A stretch of 7,070 nucleotides of DNA from Tannerellaceae bacterium (GCA_031279915.1 JAITHO010000002.1:1-7070); one strand, 5' to 3'; positions 1 to 7,070 are shown, counted from the first letter of the stretch. Translations and numbers: made by a program. The notes: generated by a model from the sequence alone, not told the origin.

Positions 1-40
1 TATTAAAAATACTTTTGACACATTTACTCCCATTTGGGCA

Positions 41-302
41 GTCAAAATCCTTGCGGAAAATAATTTCAAGGATTCTGTGCGCCAAGAATCCTTGCGGAAA
101 ATAATTTCAGGGATTCTGTGCGCCAAGAATGCTTGCGGAAAACAATTTCAAGGATTCTGTGCGCCAAGAATCCTTGCGGAAAATAAATTCAGGGATTCTG
201 TGCGCCAAGAATCCTTGCGGAAAATAAATTCAAGGATTCTGTGCGCCAAGAATCCTTGCGGAAAATAAATGCAGGGATTCTGTGTTGTCAAAATGCTTGC
301 GG
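41..302. repeat. Tandem array, 41-bp period, six full copies plus partial seventh
   Basis: The word TTGCGG recurs at 51, 92, 133, 174, 215, 256 and 297, exactly 41 bp apart every time. Each unit carries a dyad: left arm GAATCCTTG, a 13-nt spacer, right arm CAAGGATTC (perfect in unit 5; one G:T position in units 2, 4 and 6; one mismatch in unit 3). Units are joined by TGTGCGCCAA-like sequence. Units differ by only a few substitutions and there are no unique spacers, so this is a minisatellite and not a CRISPR array. It lies upstream of the pyrB promoter, so it is probably not part of the pyrB leader. Because 41 is not a multiple of 3, open frames running through it are not convincing genes. 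Function unknown. Confidence 0.95.
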
Positions 303-329
303 CTGGCGATTCGAGCCTTCGCGGGGCGG

Positions 330-361
330 TTTCAGCAAAGCCGTTTCCTTTTGTACCTTTG
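330..361 (+). promoter_or_regulatory. Bacteroides-type promoter of pyrB
   Basis: TTTC at 330-333 is followed, after 20 nt, by TACCTTTG at 354-361. This matches the known Bacteroidota pattern of a -33 TTTG-like box and a -7 TAnnTTTG box spaced 19-21 nt apart. The predicted transcription start is near 368, leaving a short A-rich leader of about 17 nt before the pyrB ATG at 385. No attenuator hairpin fits in so short a leader. Confidence 0.7.
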
Positions 362-384
362 CAAACAACCGAAAAATATATATA

Positions 385-1308
385 ATGGAAAACAAAAGCT
401 TAGTTTCGATAGACCAATACGGGCGTGACGACGTCATTCGCATTCTTGATAATGCCGCTCGCTTTGAAAATAATCCCAATCGCTGTTTACTTGAGGGCAA
501 GATTGCTGCCACTCTCTTTTTCGAACCTTCCACGCGCACGCGGCTGAGCTTCGAAACTGCAGTGCTGCGCCTTGGCGGACGTGTGATTGGCTTTCAAGAT
601 GCCTCCACTACCAGCTCGTCGAAGGGTGAATCGCTGAAGGATACCATACGCATGGTTAGCAATTATGCCGACCTCATCATCATGCGACATTACCTGGAAG
701 GAGCTGCGCGATACGCTTCGGAAATCACCAACGTGCCCGTCATTAATGCCGGCGACGGAGCTAATCAGCATCCTTCGCAAACGCTGCTCGACCTATACTC
801 GATCCGGAAAACGCAGAACGGCCTGCTGGAAGGCAAGACCATTGCCATCGTTGGCGACCTCAAATACGGGCGAACCGTTCACTCGCTTATATCGGGAATG
901 TCGCACTTCAATCCCACCTTCCATTTCGTATCGCCCGACGAACTGCGCATGCCCGACGAACAGAAGCAATTTTGCGACAGACTTGGAATATGCTACACGG
1001 AGCAGGATGAATTTACTCCGGCCCTTATCAATTGCAGTGATATTATCTACATGACCCGCGTGCAGCGCGAGCGTTTTACGGATATGGAGGAGTACGAAAG
1101 GGTAAAGAATGTATACATTTTGCGAGCCGAGATGCTGGAAAATTGTAAGCCTAATCTGCACATTCTGCATCCCCTGCCGCGCGTAACGGAGATTGCATAC
1201 AACGTTGACGATACTCCTCAGGCCTACTATTTTGAGCAGGCGCGCAACGGGCTATTCACGCGGCAAGCTATCATTTGCGAGGTTTTAGGTATAAATCATT
1301 TAATATAA
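385..1308 (+). CDS. pyrB: Aspartate carbamoyltransferase, catalytic subunit
   Basis: Cytosolic enzyme joining carbamoyl phosphate and L-aspartate into N-carbamoyl-aspartate, the first committed step of pyrimidine synthesis. The 307-residue product matches the usual size (E. coli 311). Visible active-site elements: the carbamoyl-phosphate loop FFEPSTRTR (45-53, with S49-T50-R51-T52), the SSSKGES loop (77-83, K80, supplied to the neighbouring subunit in the family), R101, HPSQT (129-133), R163, the aspartate-binding TRVQ (224-227, R225 and Q227) and HPLPRVTEI (262-270). The frame stays open upstream to a GTG at 241, but that would place the promoter and part of the repeat array inside the gene; the ATG at 385, just after an A-rich stretch, gives the family's normal N-terminus. 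pyrI follows after 6 nt, so the two are surely co-transcribed. Confidence 0.97.
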   Translation: MENKSLVSIDQYGRDDVIRILDNAARFENNPNRCLLEGKIAATLFFEPSTRTRLSFETAVLRLGGRVIGFQDASTTSSSKGESLKDTIRMVSNYADLIIMRHYLEGAARYASEITNVPVINAGDGANQHPSQTLLDLYSIRKTQNGLLEGKTIAIVGDLKYGRTVHSLISGMSHFNPTFHFVSPDELRMPDEQKQFCDRLGICYTEQDEFTPALINCSDIIYMTRVQRERFTDMEEYERVKNVYILRAEMLENCKPNLHILHPLPRVTEIAYNVDDTPQAYYFEQARNGLFTRQAIICEVLGINHLI

Positions 1309-1314
1309 TTCAAG

Positions 1315-1776
1315 ATGGAGAACAAGAAAGAGGTGGCGGCCATTGAGAACGGCACTACCATTGACCATATTCCTCCGCGGCAGCTATTCAAGGTGGCTCA
1401 TTTGCTCGAGCTTGAGCGTATTGAGAACTCAACGGTTATTATCGGCAATAACTTTTCAAGCCGCAAGATGGTACGCAAGGGCATGATCAAGATCGACGGC
1501 CGATATTTCAGCGAAAACGAGATGAGCCGCATAGCGCTCGTGGCTCCCGATGCTGTGCTGAACAAAATCGAGAACTATAAAGTAACCCGTAAGTATAAGG
1601 TTCGCGATTTCCTGCCCGACCGGATTAGCGGCCTGGTGCGATGCAATAATCCCCGCTGCATCACTAACAACGAGCCTATGAATACGCAATTCGGCGTTAT
1701 CGACAAAGAAACATGCCTGCTGCGCTGCTGCTACTGCGAGCGCAAAATCAATCACGACGACATCATTATTATCTAA
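1315..1776 (+). CDS. pyrI: Aspartate carbamoyltransferase, regulatory subunit
   Basis: Regulatory chain of class B aspartate transcarbamoylase. It binds nucleotide effectors (CTP, UTP, ATP) and tethers PyrB trimers into the allosteric holoenzyme. Its 153 residues equal the normal length. The N-terminal allosteric domain shows the IDHIPPRQ segment (16-23). The C-terminal zinc domain has four cysteines in the family spacing: C110 and C115 (CNNPRC), then C138 and C141 (CCYC); an additional C139 sits between the last pair. The ATG lies 6 nt after the pyrB stop with no clear Shine-Dalgarno sequence, so translational coupling is plausible. The presence of pyrI predicts an allosterically controlled enzyme rather than the unregulated PyrB trimer of some bacteria. 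Confidence 0.97.
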   Translation: MENKKEVAAIENGTTIDHIPPRQLFKVAHLLELERIENSTVIIGNNFSSRKMVRKGMIKIDGRYFSENEMSRIALVAPDAVLNKIENYKVTRKYKVRDFLPDRISGLVRCNNPRCITNNEPMNTQFGVIDKETCLLRCCYCERKINHDDIIII

Positions 1777-1794
1777 CAACATTATCTGAGAAGT

Positions 1795-2358
1795 ATGAAA
1801 ATAGACTGGAAACCCGGAACGATGATCTACCCGCTGCCCGCCGTCATGATCAGCTGCGGAAGCGAGCCCTCCGATTACAATATCATCACCGCAAGCTGGG
1901 TTGGAACCCTTTGCACCAACCCTCCGATGTGCTACGCTTCGATAAGGCCCGAGCGCCATTCGCATGCGATTATCAGCCGAACGCGCGAGTTTGTTATCAA
2001 CCTTACCACCGTTCCGCTGGCATATTCCACCGACTGGTGCGGCGTTAAGTCGGGGCGCGACTGCAATAAGTTTGAGGCGATGGGCCTCACTCCCGGCAAG
2101 GCGTCGGCTCTGTTGGCGCCAACCATTACGGAGGCTCCGCTGAGCATAGAGTGCCGCGTTAGAGATATAATACCCTTGGGCAGCCACGATATGTTCATGG
2201 CCGATGTTGTGAATATACAGGCCGACGACAGCTACCTCGACGAACAAACCGGAGCCTTCAGCATGGAAGAGGCCAACTTGCTGGCATATTCGCACGGCAA
2301 GTATTTCAGCTTGGGAGAGATGATAGGGAAGTTCGGCTGGACGGTTAAGAAGAGCTGA
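1795..2358 (+). CDS. Flavin reductase-like FMN-binding protein
   Basis: The 187-residue protein resembles the flavin reductase-like (split-barrel, DIM6/NTAB) family, soluble FMN-binding proteins that use NAD(P)H to reduce flavin or act as oxidoreductases. Family-like features are the N-terminal YPLPAVMISC strand (12-21), the NIITASWVGTLCTNPP flavin-binding region (29-44) followed by RPERHSH (51-57), the EFVINL strand (65-70), the DWCG..SGRDCNKFE segment (80-94), and the ECRVRDIIPLGSHDMFMADVVNI barrel strands at 119-141. No signal peptide or membrane segment is seen. It starts 18 nt after the pyrI stop, with a weak purine-rich site (GAGAAG) before the ATG, and so probably belongs to the pyrBI transcript. 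Its substrate is unknown and a role in pyrimidine metabolism is only suggested by position. Confidence 0.88.
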   Translation: MKIDWKPGTMIYPLPAVMISCGSEPSDYNIITASWVGTLCTNPPMCYASIRPERHSHAIISRTREFVINLTTVPLAYSTDWCGVKSGRDCNKFEAMGLTPGKASALLAPTITEAPLSIECRVRDIIPLGSHDMFMADVVNIQADDSYLDEQTGAFSMEEANLLAYSHGKYFSLGEMIGKFGWTVKKS

Positions 2359-2377
2359 TGCCGTGAATCCAAATCGT

Positions 2378-3124
2378 ATGAAAAAGCTGTTGGACGAATA
2401 TAGAGCTCTGCTTTCGACCCAAGTGTTCGAGAGCGGCGAGCCCGATTACACGCTGATGGAAACGCTGCACAGGCCGGCTCTGACGCTGCTTGCCGGAGTG
2501 TCAAACAGCGCGATAACCGTGTTCGACATGTACGCCCGCAAGCATGTTTTCATGTCGCATAACTTTTTCGATCTCTTTGGTCACGATGCCGATAGCCTTA
2601 TGATGTCTGAGCGGCTGCATCCCGACGACGCTCCCACTTTGCTTCAGCATGCCATTCAGGCCATGAGGTTCGCTAATGCGCGCAAGGATAATATTCAGAA
2701 CTATAAGTTTATTACCGAATACCGCATACGCAACGCTTCGGGCCATTACATCAGGGTGACGGAGCAACAGTCCATTCTTGAAACCGATAGCCGCGGCAAT
2801 GCATGGCTCGCCCTCAGCGTTGTCGATTTATCTCCCGACCAAAGCGAAGCAAAGCCCGTCACGAGTGCAATATTCAACAAGGCGAATAACAGCTGCATCA
2901 CTATCCGTAATCTGCCGGCGTCAAGTTCGGCCTCTCTGTCGCCCCGCGAAACGCAAATTCTGCAGCTGATAAAGCGCGGCAAGCTCAGCAAGGAGATCTC
3001 CGAACAGCTGCGCATCAGCGTTCACACGGTCAATACCCATCGCCAAAAGATACTTGAGAAACTCAATGCCGGCAACTCCATGGAGGCAATCAAGTATGCC
3101 TCAGAGCTCGGATTGCTGAGCTAA
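2378..3124 (+). CDS. PAS-domain LuxR-type transcriptional regulator
   Basis: A probable cytosolic DNA-binding regulator. From the ATG at 2378 it has 248 residues. Residues about 44-152 look like a PAS sensor fold: the AITVFDMYARKHVFMSHNF strands and helix, an LHPDD motif (80-84) typical of PAS_3-like domains, then strands EYRIRNASGHYIRVTEQ and WLALSVVDLS. A linker leads to a LuxR/GerE helix-turn-helix at 187-248, beginning LSPRETQIL and including the recognition helix VHTVNTHRQKILEKL. No receiver domain or membrane segment is present, so the signal is probably a small ligand or protein partner sensed by PAS. A GTG at 2363, 4 nt after the flavin reductase stop and behind AAGAAG, is an alternative start that adds five residues. 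Target genes are unknown; autoregulation of the operon is a guess. Confidence 0.88.
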   Translation: MKKLLDEYRALLSTQVFESGEPDYTLMETLHRPALTLLAGVSNSAITVFDMYARKHVFMSHNFFDLFGHDADSLMMSERLHPDDAPTLLQHAIQAMRFANARKDNIQNYKFITEYRIRNASGHYIRVTEQQSILETDSRGNAWLALSVVDLSPDQSEAKPVTSAIFNKANNSCITIRNLPASSSASLSPRETQILQLIKRGKLSKEISEQLRISVHTVNTHRQKILEKLNAGNSMEAIKYASELGLLS

Positions 3125-3142
3125 ATGATGTGACGACCGCTC

Positions 3143-3170
3143 AAAAGCTTTGTAAGTGTAAAAAGCTTTT
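3143..3170 (+). terminator. Hairpin after the LuxR-type gene, possible terminator
   Basis: AAAAGCTTT (3143-3151) and AAAGCTTTT (3162-3170) form a perfect 9-bp stem around a 10-nt loop, 18 nt after the stop codon. The right arm ends in four T, but the stem is AT-rich and no longer T-run follows, so termination strength is doubtful. Position at the end of the operon favours this reading. Confidence 0.45.
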
Positions 3171-3180
3171 AACAGATAAC

Positions 3181-3309
3181 GCCAAAAAATCTGGTGGCGG
3201 CAGGGGATTCAATCGGGTGTCGCCAAAAAATCTGGTGGCGGCAGGGGATTCAATTGGGTGTCTCCAAAAAATCTGGTGGCGGCAGGGGATTCAATCGGGT
3301 GTCGCCAAA
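3181..3309. repeat. Second tandem array, 41-bp period, three copies plus a stub
   Basis: CTGGTGGCGG recurs at 3191, 3232 and 3273, again exactly 41 bp apart; the unit edge GCC or TCC is at 3181, 3222, 3263 and 3304. The copies are nearly identical: unit 2 has ATTGG for ATCGG, and unit 3 begins TCC for GCC. The sequence is G-rich on the + strand and differs from the array at 41-302, although both units contain GCCAA, AATC, GCGG, GGATTC and GTG in the same order. It starts 10 nt after the hairpin ending the operon. No unique spacers are present, so it is not CRISPR. Confidence 0.92.
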
Positions 3310-3536
3310 TAAAAAAAGTGGACAGTCGGATCATCCGGGTGAAAAATATTAATTCGCCAACAAATGCCACCACAAAACGGAACCACCGGCAACCTTTCCG
3401 TACACTTTTGGGAATTATAATCGAGTAAGAAATGTATCAAAACTATTGCAGTTTGTCGGGCGGAGCCGCTGGAGAAAATCGGTTTTCCGAAACGAAAACG
3501 TGCGTTGCGCAAGGGGCAAGGCAAATGAGTTTTTAA
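3310..3536. other. Intergenic stretch without a recognisable gene
   Basis: No convincing coding sequence on either strand. Minor structures only: a short dyad CGGAT-C-ATCCG at 3327-3337, and an imperfect inverted pair AAAAGTGGAC (3314-3323) and GTACACTTTT (3400-3409), 9 of 10 matching, about 75 bp apart. It may be degenerate mobile-element sequence, but I cannot show that. Confidence 0.5.
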
Positions 3537-3930
3537 TTATGAGAAGCTAATTTCTACCTGATTTAAATGACAAACCGCTTCAGAAGCATGGAAACAAAGC
3601 TCAATGTTGATAATTTCCAATCCCAACTGTTTGCGAATGTCTATAAACAGGGAGGCGTCGAACGGCTTGTCGCTTGTAAAGCTTGAGTAATCAAGAAAGT
3701 ATTGCATGTGCACATTCTCCGAAATCTGTTCTACGGTCTCCCTATTATCCAGATTACAGATATATTTGATGAGCAGTGCTCCAATACAATACGCGGATTA
3801 ATGCTTGGACGTCCTCTCAATGAAAGGGGCGCTTTCCGTCTGTAAATTCCACATATCTCATTCCAGGGAATAACGGTTTGTACTACCTAATTCCCGTTCG
3901 AAGGGCGTCTCAAATCCTCTCAAATCCTCT
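3537..3930 (-). pseudogene. Remnant of IS5/IS1182-type transposase (N-terminal DUF772 region)
   Basis: Reading the minus strand, three frames must be joined. The segment from about 3930 to 3873 gives FETPFERELGSTNR; 3874 to 3785 gives VIPWNEICGIYRRK and then GRPSINPRIV; 3785 to 3537 gives IGALLIKYICNLDNRETVEQ, then SENVHMQYFLDYSSFT, PFDASLFIDIRKQLG and a stop at 3539-3537. This is the characteristic N-terminal region of IS5/IS1182-like transposases. A single missing base near 3785 (GTA-ATT read as GTATT) and another shift near 3874 break the frame. The DDE catalytic part that should follow is absent; about 28 unrecognised residues follow RKQLG before the stop. It cannot encode a working transposase. 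Confidence 0.8.
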
Positions 3931-3935
3931 CAAAA
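3908..3935. repeat. Short 10-bp direct repeat
   Basis: The unit CTCAAATCCT is present twice in full, followed by CTCAAAAC, a near copy. It overlaps the start of the transposase remnant and may be a small slippage expansion within it. Confidence 0.75.
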
Positions 3936-3959
3936 CCATCAGCCTTTGACTCTCGTAGG

Positions 3960-3974
3960 GTGCATTAAATGCAC
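3960..3974. repeat. 15-bp palindrome
   Basis: GTGCATT and AATGCAC are perfect 7-bp arms around one central A. It lies on the upstream side of the transposase remnant, so it may be part of the old element's regulatory region. Confidence 0.6.
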
Positions 3975-4014
3975 GACTTTTGCGCCTCCTTTCATTTTGC
4001 CTTGTACTTATTTC

Positions 4015-4045
4015 TGCAAAGCCAACAAGATTTCCCTGCTTTGCA
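4015..4045. repeat. 8-bp inverted repeat
   Basis: TGCAAAGC (4015-4022) and GCTTTGCA (4038-4045) are perfect inverted copies around a 15-nt spacer. No T-run follows on either strand, so it does not look like an intrinsic terminator. It lies in the presumed leader of the insertion sequence remnant. Confidence 0.5.
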
Positions 4046-4194
4046 TCGGGTTAGGATAAAATCAGCAGACCCTAATTTTCGATTTATCTGCCGTTTGCCG
4101 TCGCTTTTTTTGAGGTAACTCTCCTCCCTTACCCGATCAAACTTCTTGCTGAACACATCTGCTTTGTAGTAAATTTAGACTATAGTTGGGCCAT

Positions 4195-4218
4195 AAGAGA
4201 TGAGGTATCTTATCTCTT
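4195..4218 (+). other. Compact hairpin upstream of rsgA
   Basis: AAGAGATGAG (4195-4204) pairs with CTTATCTCTT (4209-4218) over ten positions, including one G:U, around a four-base loop GTAT. It is about 90 nt before the rsgA start and could be a leader structure or a weak terminator. No good Bacteroides-type promoter was found in 4076-4306, and the rest of that AT-rich stretch shows nothing recognisable. Confidence 0.4.
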
Positions 4219-4306
4219 TCCCAAATGATTATAAGATTTTCTTAGGTAGAACTTACGTTAATTATTGAACCCTAAATAATAACCTAAAAAATAAAGAATA
4301 AGAGCA

Positions 4307-5362
4307 ATGATTCATCTAAAAAAATATGGTTGGAGCGACAAGTTAAACCAACTCAAAGAAGCCTCACAATGCAAGCACCTTCCTCATGGGCGAGTAACAA
4401 CAGCTCATAAAACATGCTACGACGTAATATCCGAAGACGGAATATTTCAATGTGAGTTAACGGGAAATATGATGTTTGGTAAATCGGGATTTGAGTTGCC
4501 TTGCGTGGGCGATTGGGTAATTTTTCAATCATTCGACGAACACAAAGGAATTATAGTTGACATGCTGCCTCGTGAACGGACAATGTATCGCAAGAAAAGC
4601 GGGACGGTTGCCGATAAACAAACTATTGCTTCGTATGTTGACAAGGTTTTTATCGTTCAAAGCCTTGATGATAATTTCAATATTCGAAAAGCAGAGCGTT
4701 TTATCGTTCAGGTATTGGAAGAAAATATCAATCCTGTTTTGATTCTTAACAAAGCCGATTTAGGTTTTGATAGAGAGGAAATTGAGAAACAGATTAAGCA
4801 CTTAGGTTGTCAGATGCCTGTGTTCTTCACAAGTATTCATCAACCTCAAACAATAATCCAACTGCGGGAATCTATTACAGAAGGCGAAACGGTTGTGTTT
4901 GTTGGTTCTTCGGGCGTCGGGAAAAGTTCCCTTGTCAATGCGCTTTGCGAAAAATCGGTATTGCTCACATCCGACATAAGCTTATCAACGGGAAAAGGGA
5001 GACATACTTCAACTCGTAGAGAAATGGTGTTGATGGATGGTTCGGGTATTTTAATCGACACTCCAGGGGTTCGGGAATTTGGGTTAGCTGTTGATAATCT
5101 TGATTCACTGGCTGAAATGTTGGATATTTCTGAATATGCAAAATTGTGCCGTTTCAAGAATTGCGCACATCTCAATGAGCCTGATTGCGCTGTTGTAGAT
5201 GCAGTTAATAGTGGCAGATTAAACCGTAAAGTTTACGAGAGTTATCTGAAGCTTCGACGTGAAGCATGGCATTTTTCTACTTCGGAACATGAAAAACGAA
5301 AAAAAGAAAAGTCATTTTCAAAGCTTGTTGATGAAGTGAAGAAAATCAAAGGCAACCGTTAA
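4307..5362 (+). CDS. rsgA: RsgA-type circularly permuted ribosome-assembly GTPase
   Basis: RsgA (YjeQ) GTPases act in the cytosol on late maturation of the small ribosomal subunit and hydrolyse GTP when bound to 30S. The 351-residue product is close to E. coli RsgA (350). It shows an N-terminal OB-like domain (about 25-90, with VGDWVIF at 67-73), then the permuted GTPase order: NKAD (G4, 148-151), GSSGVGKSS (G1 P-loop, 200-208), the TGKGRHTST region (G2, 228-236) and DTPG (G3, 251-254). A zinc-binding knuckle follows: C281, C286, H288, C294. The C-terminus is lysine-rich (330-351). The gene is visibly more AT-rich than pyrB or metY and lies next to an insertion sequence remnant, so it may be an acquired or second copy; whether the genome has another rsgA cannot be told here. 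It stands alone, convergent with metY. Confidence 0.93.
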   Translation: MIHLKKYGWSDKLNQLKEASQCKHLPHGRVTTAHKTCYDVISEDGIFQCELTGNMMFGKSGFELPCVGDWVIFQSFDEHKGIIVDMLPRERTMYRKKSGTVADKQTIASYVDKVFIVQSLDDNFNIRKAERFIVQVLEENINPVLILNKADLGFDREEIEKQIKHLGCQMPVFFTSIHQPQTIIQLRESITEGETVVFVGSSGVGKSSLVNALCEKSVLLTSDISLSTGKGRHTSTRREMVLMDGSGILIDTPGVREFGLAVDNLDSLAEMLDISEYAKLCRFKNCAHLNEPDCAVVDAVNSGRLNRKVYESYLKLRREAWHFSTSEHEKRKKEKSFSKLVDEVKKIKGNR

Positions 5363-5462
5363 CTGCTATTTACATTTGTAACTCTAATGCGGAATTTGGG
5401 GGTAAAATGCGTCGGCTCTGGCATCCAATCCTTCCGCTCGACATATATCGAAGAGAAAAGAC

Positions 5463-5494
5463 AACCGCCGCGCATGGAGCAATGCACGGCGGTT
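5463..5494. terminator. Hairpin between convergent rsgA and metY
   Basis: Arms at 5463-5475 and 5482-5494 pair at 12 of 13 positions (GC-rich core AACCGCCG with CGGCGGTT) around a 6-nt loop. On the minus strand it is followed by GTCTTTTCTC, a modest T-rich run, about 80 nt after the metY stop; on the + strand only TTT follows. It most likely ends metY transcription and may also stop rsgA read-through. The remaining intergenic sequence (5363-5574) shows no gene. Confidence 0.65.
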
Positions 5495-5574
5495 TGCGAA
5501 GGAGGAATGGGAAGAGCATCCCGTCGCTCATCCCTTATTTAATCCAAACAATCTAACATTTCACAATCAATTAT

Positions 5575-6888
<1,314 letters not shown>

Positions 6889-6913
6889 TTAGGTTGTAAA
6901 TGAATAATTAATC

Positions 6914-6925
6914 TTGTGTTCACAA
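6914..6925. promoter_or_regulatory. Possible operator dyad at the metY start site
   Basis: TTGTG and CACAA form perfect 5-bp arms around two bases, overlapping the -7 box and the predicted transcription start of metY. Its place would suit a repressor, but a 12-bp dyad in AT-rich DNA can be chance. Confidence 0.25.
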
Positions 6926-6953
6926 AGATGCTTGCTTTTTCCAGCAAACGAAA
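6923..6953 (-). promoter_or_regulatory. Probable Bacteroides-type promoter of metY
   Basis: On the minus strand, TTTC (6953-6950) is followed after 19 nt by CATCTTTG (6930-6923), one base off the TAnnTTTG -7 consensus. The predicted start is near 6916, giving a leader of about 40 nt. Confidence 0.45.
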
Positions 6954-7003
6954 TACCCTGCTGAAGGTAATTTAATATTTGGGGGAGATGCACCTGGACG
7001 CAT

Positions 7004-7043
7004 AAAAAAAAGAGCCGCCGAAACTCCTTTGCTTCGGCGGCTC
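7004..7043 (-). terminator. Intrinsic terminator of an upstream minus-strand gene
   Basis: A perfect 11-bp stem (GAGCCGCCGAA at 7012-7022, TTCGGCGGCTC at 7033-7043) with a 10-nt loop is followed on the minus strand by eight T (7011-7004). This is a textbook rho-independent terminator. The gene it ends must lie at or beyond 7044 on the minus strand; only its last few bases or its 3' untranslated end can be inside the window. It isolates metY from upstream read-through. Confidence 0.88.
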
Positions 7044-7070
7044 CTGCATTTGAGAATTACAGTTCTATCC

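Larger units (their letters stand above)
3537..4075 (-). mobile_element. Degenerate insertion sequence remnant
   Basis: Encloses the transposase fragment and the sequence upstream of it on the minus strand. The minus-strand sequence beginning TTAGGGTCTGCTGAT at 4075 looks like a possible element end with non-coding leader before the transposase start, but no matching inverted copy is visible on the other side (3310-3536). The element therefore seems to have lost its distal part. Outer limits are uncertain. Confidence 0.35.

Noticed and set aside
41..302. CRISPR array
   Set aside because: The whole 41-bp unit repeats with few substitutions; there are no unique spacers and no cas genes nearby.
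77..384. Repeat-encoded small protein, or a pyrB extended to the GTG at 241
   Set aside because: Open frames through the array arise because the unit has few stops and 41 is not a multiple of 3. The extension would swallow the pyrB promoter and adds residues with no counterpart in the family.
1456..2295. 279-residue minus-strand reading frame opposite pyrI and the flavin reductase
   Set aside because: It lies antisense to two well-supported genes and has no family features; it is a by-product of their codon use.
3130..3312. 60-residue reading frame across the second array
   Set aside because: It consists almost entirely of repeat sequence read in three phases, with no plausible start site or family resemblance.
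3314..3409. Miniature transposable element with ends AAAAGTGGAC / GTACACTTTT
   Set aside because: The inverted ends match at only 9 of 10 bases and fade quickly, and no target-site duplication is seen.
3291..3524. 77-residue minus-strand reading frame
   Set aside because: It starts at TTG, runs into the tandem repeat, has no ribosome-binding site and no recognisable domain. It may be mobile-element debris.
4163..4188. Promoter for rsgA: TTTG at 4163-4166 and TATAGTTG at 4181-4188
   Set aside because: The spacing is 14 nt instead of 19-21 and the -7 box has a mismatch.

Overview
The window looks like a chromosomal segment of a Bacteroidota bacterium, most likely order Bacteroidales. Evidence: the pyrB promoter fits the Bacteroides-type pattern (TTTC, 20 nt, TACCTTTG), ribosome-binding sites are weak and A-rich, aspartate transcarbamoylase is of the catalytic-plus-regulatory (PyrB/PyrI) kind, and the MetY and transposase remnants resemble Bacteroidales proteins. 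The genus cannot be named from the sequence alone.

Layout. Positions 41-302 hold a tandem array with a strict 41-bp period (six full copies plus a partial seventh); each unit contains a dyad. A promoter (330-361) then drives a tightly spaced + strand set: pyrB (385-1308), pyrI (1315-1776), a flavin reductase-like FMN protein (1795-2358) and a PAS-LuxR type regulator (2378-3124). A hairpin (3143-3170) follows, and immediately after it a second tandem array (3181-3309), different in sequence but also with a 41-bp period. The likely pyrBI operon is therefore bracketed by two 41-bp arrays.

Positions 3310-4306 contain no intact gene. On the minus strand there is a frameshifted, internally deleted remnant of an IS5/IS1182-type transposase (about 3537-3930), plus several small inverted and direct repeats. 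Next is an AT-rich gene for an RsgA-type circularly permuted GTPase (4307-5362), possibly an acquired or second copy. It converges on a minus-strand metY gene (O-acetylhomoserine sulfhydrylase, 5575-6876), with a strong hairpin (5463-5494) between them. metY has its own probable promoter (6923-6953). Beyond that lies a classical intrinsic terminator (7004-7043) ending a minus-strand gene outside the window.

Functionally, PyrB and PyrI form the first committed enzyme of pyrimidine synthesis, and MetY makes homocysteine with sulfide. The flavin reductase and LuxR-type regulator appear co-transcribed with pyrBI, but nothing in the sequence proves a functional link. Apart from the two equal-period arrays and the regulator attached to pyrBI, the gene content is ordinary; I see no clear new defence or mobile system.
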